A DNA stretch of 64,000 bases from Blastobasis lacticolella (Eukaryota; Arthropoda; Insecta; Lepidoptera; Blastobasidae), in contig LR990059.1 in the NCBI GenBank assembly GCA_905147135.1, forward strand, positions 11,927,001 through 11,991,000, in the 5' to 3' direction. The notes beneath the pieces were generated by a model, which saw nothing but the letters and a program-made list of their open reading frames with translations, made no database searches and was not told where the DNA came from. Shown here piece by piece: positions 53,735-64,000 of the stretch. The position numbers and the translations under genes are program-made. Each line of letters starts with the position of its first letter. Within the stretch, counting starts at the first letter, position 1.

Positions 53735-54140
53735 TTATATGTCACCGGTGTATTATCACGGAGTATTTGTGGTATTACGACCGCTATATGACGGCCCACC
53801 TACATATCCTAATAACTTCTTCATCAACAATAGGCGTATCAAATGTGATTAATTAATCACATTTTGAGATTTTCGACTTATCACGTTACGGCCTTACGGC
53901 GGGTTACGATCTTTAAGAATCCGGTTTTAGTAGTAAATAGGGAGAACTTTAACGATATGACAATGCCAAACGGTAACCTTTTTAGGAATTTGAATGTCCA
54001 CAGGCGATCGTACTAGGACATCGTGCCTTAGCCATTTTGTATTACGGAATTATATGAATACCACAGAATTGTAAATAAATAACATTGACGACCTGAGCTT
54101 CGATTCTGGTACGGAAATCGTCTCAGTTGCAGTAACATTA
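53735..54140. other. Unassigned stretch with a 24-nt palindrome
   Basis: A perfect palindrome built on 'aaatgtgattaa' lies at 53841-53864. No gene recognised. Confidence 0.4.
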
Positions 54141-54561
54141 CAATGAGGAGTTTTCCAATAGGTATTTAAGGCATTCCTAACCACTCACTAGATGGCGCCC
54201 CGACAATTTTGGTAATTGATAATCGCTTGAAATAGGTTCGTAGCAAACAGGATATAAACCCTGGGTACGTTGTATTAGGATAAAATTATATTTGTCAATA
54301 GTTTTCAACCATTTTAGAGGTTGTAATAATAATGGAACATAGTGCCAACTTCTGTAAATATTTATTTTTACACTTCGTTCAACCTTTAACAGTTATGTTT
54401 ATATTAATAAACACTTTATTTTCAAGTTTAGTATTACTTGGCTGCATGAAATCATTGCCACCATCATACAGATTTAAAGAAGATTACCAAAATTGTCGGA
54501 GCGCCATCTATTGATGCTTTTTGAAACAAACTATCAATACCTACTGGAAAACTCCTCATTG
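54141..54561. mobile_element. TIR element, 421 bp, with about 84-bp termini
   Basis: The left end caatgaggagttttccaata and the reverse complement of the right (caatgaggagttttccagta) are inverted repeats that extend, with indels, through 'agatggcgccccgacaattt' and 'tggtaat'. The central 60-codon frame (54332-54514) is not transposase-like. A non-autonomous DNA element or foldback. Confidence 0.75.
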
Positions 54562-54886
54562 CATCGCATGTCAAACGTCTGATTGTTATTCAAATGACAG
54601 ATGTTGAGTTGCAACTTTCATGAGTTCGAACTTTTCCACAATTCGTTTTCTGGTACTTCAGTTGCATTGTGGTTTTATATGGCTGTTAGTACGCCAATAA
54701 ATAAATAAAATACCAAGTTGTATCTTTCATTGTTGTCAAACTGCCTTCAATTCTGTCAACGAAAGCGTGTCAAAGGTCGAACAATGGGATGATGCTGGGA
54801 CTGACTCGATATCTCGACGTAGTTATAGTAACATCACAGTTACATTGCAACATAATAACAACGGCATTGCACACCAGAAATCGGTA
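54562..54886. other. Unassigned stretch
   Basis: No gene or repeat boundary recognised between the TIR element and the SINE. Confidence 0.4.
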
Positions 54887-55091
54887 TCCTGAGTGGTTCA
54901 GTTGGTTAACTTGCCGGTTGCCATGCAGAGGTCCCGGTTTCGATTCCCGGCCGAGCAGAAATTGGAATGGTAAATTTTAATTTCTGTTAAGGGTCTGGGT
55001 GTAGTATGTATATTATGTATTAAAAAAGTATATAAGTAGTTTATCAGTTATCTCAGCAAAACAGCTTTGCTTTGGGGGTCGATGTTGCTCC
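54887..55091 (+). mobile_element. SINE family A, 5' portion, split by the retrotransposon
   Basis: Starts 'tcctgagtggttcagttggt' with box B 'GGTTTCGATTCCC' and runs in family order to 'cagctttgctttgggggtcg'. The missing end reappears at 58357-58396 on the far side of the LINE. Confidence 0.8.
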
Positions 55092-58000
55092 ACGTCCGTA
55101 GGAATTACCTTAGATAACCCTACACGTGGCCTCCGGGTGGTTCTAAGAGCGCAACAATTTTGGCAGCTGTACTGTTTCCGAACCTCACAGCTGTTCCTAC
55201 TGCACAAAAATGCTTTCGAAAATGATCCCAAATGGAACTTCTAAGCGCCAATTTCAAAACAGCACTTATCAGTGCTTCCGACGAAAGGGCACGCCTAAGA
55301 GCCCAAAGGTAAATGGCACTTCCCAGTGTCCAAAAACAAAAGACATAGGACCTTCAGTCCGTGTCTTACAACTTAATATTGAAGGCATTAGCAAAGCCAA
55401 AACGGACTGCTTGCACAAAATTCTGTGTGACAATGATGTTGATGTCGTTGCTCTGCAGGAAACACACAGCGGACGATTCCCAGCTAGCTAGAAGAGGTAA
55501 CATACCAGGCTATGACCTTATTGCTGCTACATATCACGCTAAATACGGGACGGCAACTTATTTCCGATCGTCAATATCCCAGCAAGCTAAGGTGGTCACC
55601 AATAATACAGATCTGAAAAACATCGCCACCACAATTGTGCAAATCGGTGACACAACAATTTGCAATGTGTATAAGCCACCAAATGAGCAATGGCCCACTC
55701 CTCCCCTGCCTGACCTGGCACATCCATCTCTATACGTAGGAGATTTCAACAGCCACCATACTAGCTGGGGATACATGACGAATAATGCTAATGGTGAAGC
55801 CATAATTGAATGGGCAGATAAAGCTAACATCTTTCTTGCGGTTGACGGTAAGGGTAAAGGTACCTTCAAATCAGCTCGCTGGGGACGGGACTACAACCCC
55901 GACCTCGTTTTTGCAACGAGAGATACTCACAACGAGCCAATCCCCTTGCAGAGACGTGTACTATCCGATTTCCCACATAGTCAACATCGCCCAGTTCTGC
56001 TCACCATTGGCTTAAAGATCCCAATAATTGAATCGTACCCTGTGCCCCGGTGGAACTTCCAGAAGGCAGACTGGCCAGGCTACGCGTCTAAACTAGACAA
56101 TTGCGTTAGATGGATTCCCCCGCTAGCCGAAAACTATGAAAGGTTCCGAGACCTAATGCTGAGTGTTGCTAAGGGCTACGTTCCCCGGGGTTACAGAAAA
56201 CTATACGTTCCGTGTTGGGGTGATGAAACGGAGAGACTTTGGAGGGAGTTTGCTAATACAGGTGACCGTGAGGTGGCCCACAGGCTAGTACGATCTTTAG
56301 ATGACGCCCGTAGAGAGAAGTGGGAACATACAATGGATAGCATGAACTTTACCCATTCCAGCCGTAAAGCCTGGTATATCCTGAACAGACTCACCTCCGG
56401 AACCACTTCGCAAAAAGGTAAAAGTCGATCCCAATGCCATTGCTCAGAGAATACACAAGCTGTCAAAGGCCCCTAGTCACAAAGTACACACACAAACAAT
56501 CCGTAAAGAGCTTCAAAAACTTAAGGCCATGACAAACTCTGATGACACTTACAGCCGCCCTGTATCGTTAGACGAAGTAATAATTGGTGTGAAACAAATA
56601 TCAACCAACAAGGCTTGTGGTGAAGATAATATCTTCCCAGAATTTGTCAAGCACTGCGGTCCCCGGGCACGGGAGTGGCTCGCAAAGTTTTACACCAACG
56701 TCATTGATACAGGGATACCACCACTGCTTAAAAAAAGCCAAAATTATATCAATCCTTAAACCTGGGAAACCGGATGATCAGGCGGACAGCTACAGACCCA
56801 TAGCACTTCTTAGTGTTATATACAAGCTCCTTGAACGCATAATATACAACCGCATCTGCAGCGCTATACATGCTTCTATCTCACAAGAGCAAGCGGGTTT
56901 CCGACCACACAGAAACTGTACTGATCAAGTACTGGCGCTGACAACTCACATTGAAAATGGATTTCACCAAAACCTGAAATCATCCGCGGTATTCATTGAC
57001 CTTACTGCCGCTTATGATACCGTCTGGCGCCAGGGCCTCCTATATAAGCTCCTGAAGGTAGTGCCCTCTCTCAAAATATACAGGCTTTTCGAGAACGCAC
57101 TCACCAACAGACCATTCCAGGTACATCTCGGTGATAACACTAGCAGTGTAAGAGTGCTTAACAATGGTCTTCCTCAGGGTTCAGTCTTGGCCCCATTACT
57201 GTTCAATCTTTATATCCACGATCTACCTAACACTGTTTGTGCGAAATTTGGATATGCGGATGATCTGGTCCTCGCTACACAGAGTGGAAGTATGGAGTCT
57301 ACAGAAGAAACACTGGAAAGAGATTTGGACATTATGGACAACTTTTTCACTCGGTGGCGCCTATGCCCAAATGCCACAAAAACTGAGGTCTCTTGCTTCC
57401 ATCTCTCTAATAAATTGGCAAATAAAAAGCTGGCGGTGAGGTTTAGGGGCACTTTTCTGCAGCATAATTTTCATCCTAAGTACCTGGGCGTGACCCTGGA
57501 TAGAAGCCTAAATTTTAAACATCACATGAACAAGATCTCTGCAAAGTTGAAAACCCGTAATAGTGTTGTGCAAAAACTAACAGGCACAACCTGGGGAGCC
57601 AGAGCATCTACGCTTCGAACCACTGCGCTATCGCTGGTCTATCCTGCGGCAGAGTACTGCGCTGCGGTCTGGCTAAACAGTGCCCACGTGTCAGCGGTTG
57701 ATGTGCAACTAAACCACACAATGCGTTTAATCTCTGGATGCCTAAAGCCAACCCCAACATACTGGCTGCCTGTGCTTAGCCACATAGCGCCTCCTCACTT
57801 ACGCAGAGAGAAATGCCTCAGCCGAGAAGTGGAAAAAATGAAATCGAACCCGATGCTACCCATCCACCAGGACCTCGACAATTTTAAAGTTTCCCGGCTG
57901 AAATCTCGTAAGCCTCCGGCGCTCCGATTTCACAGTGCAGCACCTAAGAAGGATCTCTCTGACGCTTGGACTGCTGAGTGGGCACTGAGTGCACCTGTCG

Positions 58001-58338
58001 GTGTTCCCTTCAAGCTGAACGTAAAGCAGCACCCAGCAGGCTTTAAAGAGTCACGGCGCGTCTGGTGTCTGCTGAACCGAATAAGAACAGGCGTCGGAAA
58101 CTGTGCGTATCTATGGCACAAATGGGGTTGGTGCGAGGCAGCGGCATGCCAGTGCGGCTGCCCTGAGCAGTCAGTAAATCACATTATATTTGAATGTCCG
58201 GATACCAAGTACAGCGGGCAAGCGGAAGATTTTCAGTCCCTTTCGGCCGAAGCTCTCGCCTACTTGACGAAATGTAAATTGAAAATTTAAGTAGCAGTAG
58301 GAACTTAAAAGCCATACGATAAATAAATAAATAAATAA
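55092..58338 (+). mobile_element. Near-complete single-ORF non-LTR retrotransposon, about 3.25 kb
   Basis: The element has a short 5' region, one long endonuclease-RT reading frame (55210-58290, with three frameshifts), a 28-bp 3' UTR and an (AAAT)n tail at about 58318-58338. It lies inside a family A SINE, which locates both ends. No separate gag-like ORF1 is present between the SINE and the EN domain, so either the lineage has one ORF or the copy is 5' truncated. Protein architecture places it in the broad jockey/CR1-type group; the exact clade needs a tree. Confidence 0.85.
55210..58290 (+). pseudogene. Retrotransposon polyprotein: APE-type endonuclease, reverse transcriptase, C-terminal Cys/His motif; three +1 frameshifts
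   Basis: This ORF would nick target DNA and reverse transcribe its RNA at the nick. The start is ATG 55210 (A at -3). Endonuclease motifs: LQLNIEGI (residues 53-60) and LQETH (82-86) in the first frame; GDFN (55739-55750), PDLVF and SQHRP (55979-55993) in the second, where Gln replaces the usual Asp of SDHxP. RT motifs in the last frame: FIDLTAAYD (A, about 56992-57018), GLPQGS (B, 57166-57183), YADD (C, 57253-57264) and KYLGVTLD. Near the end C-x-C-G-x-x-E-Q-S-x-x-H-x-x-x-x-C (58147-58197) is the usual C-terminal finger. Frame changes at about 55470, 56412-56416 (A run) and 56730-56736 (A7) are each consistent with one extra base. Everything else is open, so the copy is young, or some indels are sequencing errors. 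Confidence 0.85.
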
Positions 58339-58356
58339 CCAAAGTAAAGCCCCAAA

Positions 58357-58396
58357 GGGCTTGATGGCGCTGTGTGAATTTGTCCAAGCATATTTA
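58357..58396 (+). mobile_element. SINE family A, 3' end displaced by the retrotransposon
   Basis: Reads 'ttgatggcgctgtgtgaatt' and 'gtccaagcatattta', the family terminus, directly after the LINE tail. It completes the SINE begun at 54887. Confidence 0.8.
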
Positions 58397-59187
58397 GTTT
58401 TTTAACACAGTCTTAGATTTCTGTGAATACAACTGACTCTACAATTCGTCAGCGACATATACCAGCAATGGTGTTTTAATTATTGTTATGTATCTATTTA
58501 GATATTTATGGAAAAATGTATGTATTTATCTTCCGCCAGATCGCAGGCGGTCTCATGTGACTCAGAAGAAGCTCGTGTTATTTCGTTTGATCGTAAATTC
58601 AGCCGATCCCGCTTATGGATATTGCGAATATTTGTTAGTATTCTAACGATTGGTTGTCAAACCGCAGGGCTGTGCAGGAAAAGACATAGACAACACTTTA
58701 TTCAAGCTACATTATATCTTTAACTTGTTATGAAAATGATAACTGTATTATGTTTGATGATGTGTTTATAAACCATCGTTAGCGATACATATTGTCCACG
58801 GCTGCACGCCGCCAGGCTCTGTCTTCAGCTTATATTTATTTAATATTATTTTTGGGTTACTGACTAGAATAAATATACCATTGCTATCTTTTTATAATAT
58901 TTAGGTACTCCACATTAGGTGAAAAGCTCAGAGCTTAGTATAAGTCACATGCACAAAACGAAGGAAGTGTAACGAATTCACGGTTGATTTTGATTCGTTA
59001 GAGAGTCGATACAAAAGCCTTCCCATAGCAATATTGAATTACCAGCTGGTACGACAATTTCAACAGATAGACAGAGAGACTTGTTTATCAATCGGTGTTG
59101 GAGTGTCATTCGCTATTCGCCGTTTTTCTTTAAAAAAGGAAGGGTAAATCGAAAATACTATCTAACTCCGTCTGTCATAAATCTGTA
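58397..59187. other. Unassigned stretch
   Basis: A 71-codon plus ORF at 58508-58723 has no domain. No gene or clear repeat recognised. Confidence 0.35.
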
Positions 59188-59603
59188 TAAAGGTAACGCC
59201 AGACTGGGCTTACGTAATGACGCGCCACGTTCCATTACGTAAATAACTGGTTGAATGTCCTGTGACAGTTTTTATGGAACGAAAAAGCGCCATCTAACGT
59301 CCTGTGATGGTTTCGATGGAACGCCATGTGACGATATATTCGTAACAGAGACAGAAACACACTAGGTTTAAGTGAGGCAACGCCAAGTTTCTCTTAAGTG
59401 TAGTGTCGTTGTGTGTAGTAAGTCCCGTAGTAATCCCGCTCTGAAACATTCGCAGTAGGATATGGTCGCATCAGCCACGTCACATAAGACAAGTCTATTT
59501 CTAAATTGCGATTTTTCATACTTCTACTATAAAACCTGATGTCACTTGATGGGCGTAACATTACGTACGCAGTCCACGTAAGCCCAGTCTGGCGCCACCT
59601 TTA
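59188..59603. mobile_element. TIR element, 416 bp, with 28-bp termini
   Basis: Left end taaaggtaacgccagactgg; the reverse complement of the right reads taaaggtggcgccagactgg and both continue 'gcttacgt', two mismatches in 28 bp. No ORF of note inside. Superfamily not assigned because the target duplication is ambiguous. Confidence 0.75.
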
Positions 59604-60076
59604 CAAACACAAGGAATTAATTCGAGACTGGATATTTTCGATTTCCAGGATAGGTCTTCTAGGAAGATGAAAATGCTCTGGCAATCGGGAATAACGTAGT
59701 TTTCTATTTCTGTAATATTACATTACAGAGATTACATCGTCTAAAGACATACCATAATTATTAGATGCACGTAACGTAACGTTTTAGCTTGAGCAAGGAT
59801 AATGGATTGTGGATAAAGCGAATAGGCAGTTTCTAGACAGGGGGATAGCCTGATAAATTTCCAAAGAGATTATCTCTCCCTTCTCAAAATACTTCATCAA
59901 TTTAAAATTCTAGGGTGAAAATAGATTTTTACCTAGATGTTTATAATGCGACTTTGTCGTTTTTGGTGTTGCCAATGTTATTTAAAAAATATTGAATTTA
60001 TCATGCTAAAAAAATCATGTCATCAAAACTGAAAACAGTTCGACTAGAGGCAAGCGGTACAAAAAATCTAACCGCA
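59604..60076. other. Stretch with half of a 'GGGGCTC' MITE
   Basis: 59964-60057 ('ttttggtgttgccaatgtta', 'cagttcgactagaggcaagc') is the right half of the MITE family; its left TIR is missing. Upstream sequence is unassigned. Confidence 0.5.
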
Positions 60077-60486
60077 GGGGCTCCATTTTTGAATCGCTCG
60101 TCTCGTTTCTAACGGTTTTCAATTTTGATTTAATAATAATAATAATAAAAGTATTTATTTCCGTAAAAACCAGTTACAAAGACAGATAGTATACATCAGT
60201 TTTTTCAATTCTTACAAAGGTTTAACTAATTAGAAAATGCAATCAGAGTGGACCCCTGACCCTGAAACTAGGTAACTGTGATATCAAGGTCAGTGATTCC
60301 TCATTTACATTTAGATTTACGACATGACAATTCGATAATTCGATGCGTGATGCTGGTTTTCCGTATTTTTGTCCTGTACTGTTTCGGTGTTGCCAATGTA
60401 ATTTAAAGTTATATAAAAATTTTCATGCCGATAATATAAATTGAAAACCGTTCGACTCGAGGCAAGCGGTTAAAAAACAGAGCCCC
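60077..60486. mobile_element. 'GGGGCTC' MITE split by a LINE tail
   Basis: Left TIR ggggctccatttttgaatcg and right TIR inverse 'ggggctctgttttttaaccg' bound the element. Between about 60131 and 60300 an (AATAAT) run and 'agtatttatttccgtaaaaa' look like a minus-oriented LINE 3' tail inserted within it, which doubles its length relative to other copies. Confidence 0.65.
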
Positions 60487-62480
60487 ATAATTTGTTTCGC
60501 AACTACAGCTTCCACTTGTTACAAAATGCCGTGCGATTTTCCGTGCTATATCTCCATCTGGTTACCACGGAGGTGATCCGCAGGCCACATCTGCGTATCG
60601 GGAATATCGAGATGTTCCCCATCGTTATTCTGAATGTGGGATGAGAGCACACCTCCCCAGATTCGGTATAAATAATTTATTGCAAAAGACGGCGGGTCTT
60701 ATCGAAATCTTGTGTAAGTACTCGTGCGTGAGCGGGTTATGATACACCTGTTAGATTAGCGTGTGACTGTTGGCTTGTAGGTCATTTGAGAAGCAAGCCG
60801 TGTACAAATCCTAGTTAATATAGTAAATATCTTTTGAACGCCGCACCCCGCACTGCACGAGAGGTCCTTGACCGCCACCCCCGCAAAATGAGGAAACAAT
60901 AACCTTTTTAGTAAATTATTAGTATCATAAATCTGTTTGGATTTGCACGATATTACCTTAATATACGCATAAGAACATTGAGTAATTTAAAACAAAAATG
61001 AAGAGGGGAGCAAAAATTATCATAAGTTTGAGTTAAATCGAGTATATTCAAGTTTTATAGCAGACTTCAATTCAGTCCTATCAAGAATAAAGTCACGGCA
61101 CGGTCAAAGTCGTGAGATAGTGCCTACTTATTTATAAAATATGAATATTGACTATTATTGTTACAGGTAAGAGCAACTGAAGCTGCAGTCTTCGTAAAAT
61201 GTGGTAACGTAACTTACGTTTTATTAATTAGCTTTATCAATGTGGTTTACATTATAAACCTTAAAAATTCATTTGACTGACTGTCATGACGTATTCATAA
61301 TACCTGCCAGTCACCCTCATGCGGCTTGACAAGTGGCATGAAAAAAAGGCGGGCGTCATGCCACTTCTATATTGTACATTGAAGTATTTTGTATAAAAAA
61401 CAAACCATTTTTAAACTAAATATAATTAAAAATGTTTATAAGTAATGTAGGTATATAATACTTTTACGTCCAATACTAATCGTAGTTAACATATTAATTA
61501 TGCTCCATTTTGACAGTGGGCGACCACCTGACCAATCTGTTGACCGCGCACCTTGTAGAAAGCTACACATAAAGATTTGCTGCGTCGGCGCACGTCCGTC
61601 AGCTCACGCGAGCCTACGCTCACGAACCTACTTTTTGTTGAATAGGAAAGTCCGCACATATTTGACAATCCATCGGATGCACCATCCAAGATCGTCATTG
61701 ATAAAGTAGGATCCTTTATCAACGAGGCTGTATATAAGCTAACTCGAGATGAAGTATTATTACTAGTAACAGATGTTCCGTTTTGGCTGCAGTCGATCAA
61801 CCGTCAGTTGCATTTGATAATAATCCTTACCCAGTATAATATAAAGTCGCTTTTGGGTTCGGGGGACGTGGTCGGACGTTCGTCCATGGTCAGCTTGCCC
61901 GCGGATACGAATTAATCCAAACGCTACTTTATTTTTGTACAGCGTAAGGATTAATATCGACTGTAACTGGCGGTTAGTCGGCTTGGTTACTAGTTTTTGG
62001 CTGCCTAGTTTAGCCAGAACAGGGTATCCGGATGTAATATACCTCAGCAACTCTCCAGGATGGAGGCAGGCCTTATGCCGTAGACGGCGGCGCTAGTGAG
62101 GCTAGTGGATTGACAATTACTAAATGGCGTCTGTAGTACTGATTGAAGTTCGTAGAATTGGAGCTGCCTCGGTCACTGTTGCCTCGGCTTAGGATCGGAG
62201 GCAGTATGCAAGCCTTATTACGATGTAGTCGAATGCGATTGTGGTCGAATTTGCTTTTGGTCGAATCGCAAATAAACTGAGTTTTACTTTGACAATATGA
62301 ACAACAAGGTTAAATTGACCCTCGACATTGCTATTGGCTCCATCAACGAGGTTTGCAAGCTAAACACGTTAGCTGGTCAGCATTCGGAATATTGGATTTC
62401 GCTTTGTGCTTTTGCTAATCTGATAGGAGCCCTCGAGACCTCCTTTGTTCGCGTAAAATGGAATAACTACTAATCGCTTT
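60487..62480. other. Unassigned stretch, partly GC-balanced
   Basis: A repeat shared with 30.68 kb is at 61160-61215. The minus strand is open in two overlapping frames between 61498 and 62050 (100 and 95 codons); a short 'aataaagtagcgtttggatt' near 61930 on that strand could be an LTR-like polyadenylation signal, but no LTR pair was found. Confidence 0.35.
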
Positions 62481-62645
62481 GCTAATCACTTTCCATCAGG
62501 TGGCCCGCTTGCCTGTTTGCCTACCGTATAACATAAAAAAAAATAGACTAGCATATCGACAATCTTAATTTTTTTTATTGCTTAGGAGGGTACACGGATG
62601 GGCGATCCACCTGATGGAAAGTGGTCACCGTCGTCCAGGACATCT
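62481..62645. repeat. Two inverted LINE-tail fragments
   Basis: 62481-62546 reads 'atcactttccatcaggtggc' on the plus strand and ends in an A-run; 62596-62630 is the inverse ('ccacctgatggaaagtggtc'). They meet tail to tail. Confidence 0.6.
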
Positions 62646-62688
62646 GCAACCTAAGACAAAACAACATTATAAATGCTATAAATTCATC

Positions 62689-62808
62689 TTTGCGTTAATA
62701 TCCCGGTTGTGCTCTCGCGTACGAAGGCCCGGAGTCCGCGTTGACCATGATCCAGGATTTTGCAGATCAGGTAATTACAGTAGAGCGACTGCCATTTGAA
62801 GTTAATGG
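62689..62808 (-). mobile_element. SINE family B, 3' fragment
   Basis: On the minus strand it contains 'taattacctgatctgcaaaa', 'tcctggatcatggtcaacgc' and 'acaaccgggatattaacgc'. 5' truncated. Confidence 0.65.
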
Positions 62809-62883
62809 ATAAGTTTCCTTTACAAGGTTTTCCCTGGAGAGTACTTCATGCAGTTCTTCAAGAACGGGGTAAAATGGTTTTTA

Positions 62884-62999
62884 CGGGGTCGGCAACGCGT
62901 GGGTGATGCCGCTGGTATTGCAAATGTCTATAGGCTGCGGTGACTGCTTACCATCAGGCAGGCCATAAGCTTGTTGCCACCTTAGTGGAATAAAAAAAA
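62884..62999 (+). repeat. LINE 3' tail, 'caacgcgtgggtg' family, best copy
   Basis: Runs 'gtcggcaacgcgtgggtgat', 'gtctataggctgcggtgact', 'ttaccatcaggcaggccata' and ends 'gtggaataaaaaaaac'. Confidence 0.7.
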
Positions 63000-64000
63000 C
63001 AAGATCAACATCGTCCAACACGACCAACACAGGATAAGTATCCCGTGATTTGCTCACGGGGAGCTTTCGTTTTATGAACAATCGTTAGTTTGAGCTTGAG
63101 CTTTTAATCGCGTTAAAAACTCAAAAATATAATTTGTGATCGAAACATTTCGGTGAGCACGTTAAAATAAATATTGCAAGTATGCTATGCAATTTTATTT
63201 TCTTTTCTGAAATACACATGCGTTTACGGGTGAAGTTCACGGAAGTGGGAGATGCTTAAGCGTCTCGCAAGTATTGCATCGCTTGACTTCATCGCAAATT
63301 CGCTGGTCGAATTTTAGTGGTGAGACAACCCTCTTGTGTTTAACTTATTTATAATTTAAAGAAGTCCAACTACGGAAACACTTTCAAGGAAGCAAGACCC
63401 AGAACCATCTTGAATAAAATAGGTATACCTTAGATCAAACTTTAAAAAGAATCACAATATTAGGTAACAAACAAAAACAAGATATTAGGTAACAGAAGTG
63501 CGAGGATGCGCATGGTGACCTGAAATATAGGCTTCTTGCCTAGCATAGGCATCAGTCTTCATCAGTCATAAGTGTTAAGATGTAAATTGTGAACTGTAAA
63601 TAGTTAAGACAAAATAAACGTTTCATTTATTTATTTATAATTAAAGTAGGCTTTCCAAATTCGTGTGCACAAATATAATACAAATAATTTAAATTTGGTG
63701 ACCCCCGTACCCTAGATCACTAGGTATACCAGAACGCCCATTTTATTAAAACAGCAGTTTTACCAAACGTTGATATTGCCGTACATGAAACACACACTAA
63801 CTTATGGGAAGTTTTTGAGCTAATAAGAGTTGTGTAAACAAACTTCCTACTGCATTTTACGCATATAAATAGTTTTTATGAGAAATCCACTATTATCTAT
63901 GCCTATTAGTGATATATGAGGGCTGTTACAGCAACTAGCTTTCACAAAATTAAAAGTGAAGCGTTCTTTATTATTCCATGCATAGTAAAGAGGCAGTCTA
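63000..64000. other. Right-edge stretch without a recognised gene
   Basis: 'acaaaataaacgtttcattt' near 63610 could be a LINE 3' end. Otherwise AT-rich with no ORF of note. Confidence 0.4.

Noticed and set aside
53841..53864. 24-nt perfect palindrome as a regulatory operator
   Set aside because: Simple AT-rich palindrome; one such match is not surprising in 64 kb and nothing nearby suggests regulation.
55558..55869. 103-codon minus ORF
   Set aside because: Antisense shadow of the retrotransposon endonuclease domain.
61498..62050. LTR retrotransposon or host ORFs on the minus strand
   Set aside because: Two overlapping open frames without a gag, protease, integrase or RT motif, and no pair of direct repeats was found. 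The apparent first Met of the second is not ATG.

Overview
The window looks like intergenic or intronic DNA from a lepidopteran (moth or butterfly). It is AT-rich, almost free of long open reading frames, and packed with dispersed repeats of kinds familiar from Lepidoptera: tRNA-derived SINEs, decayed RTE- and jockey-type LINE tails, many short elements with terminal inverted repeats (TIRs), and the repeat that opens with a 'gcgacttcgttcgcgt'-like motif. The species cannot be named from the sequence. No bacterial, plasmid or CRISPR feature is present and no virus-derived gene was recognised.

Layout. 0-10 kb: a LINE-like ORF end at the left edge, small TIR elements, a decayed LINE C-terminus (5.2-5.4 kb), a TIR element interrupted by a SINE (6.5-7.1 kb), and an RTE tail (8.3-8.5 kb). 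10-21 kb: a TIR element nested inside another (10.2-10.6 kb), an RTE tail (10.9-11.2 kb), a candidate 144-nt coding exon on the minus strand (12.3 kb), an inverted pair of SINEs (14.6-14.9 kb), a 261-bp element with an exact 12-bp target duplication (15.1 kb), and further SINEs and MITEs. 21-28 kb: LINE ends, two RTE tails, a mariner-like remnant and three tandem 53-bp copies. 28-31 kb: the only confident host-like coding sequence, a two-exon THAP-type zinc-finger protein (28.2-28.9 kb), with a perfect 64-nt palindrome in its intron and a TTAA-bounded TIR element just downstream. 34 kb: a minisatellite of 56 in-register 11-bp units inside a dispersed repeat. 35-54 kb: more MITEs, SINEs, a jockey-like fragment, a microsatellite and several non-repetitive GC-richer islands. 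55.1-58.3 kb: a nearly complete single-ORF non-LTR retrotransposon (endonuclease plus reverse transcriptase) that splits a SINE and carries three one-base frameshifts. 58-64 kb: further TIR elements and LINE tails.

How it fits together. The retrotransposon is the only enzyme source close to intact. The SINEs, MITEs and LINE tails are non-autonomous or dead and would have relied on proteins encoded elsewhere. Nesting gives a relative age order in several places. The THAP exon pair could be a host transcription factor, the first exons of a longer gene, or a domesticated or decaying transposase N-terminus. Much of the window could be introns of one or more large genes, because only isolated exon candidates appear.
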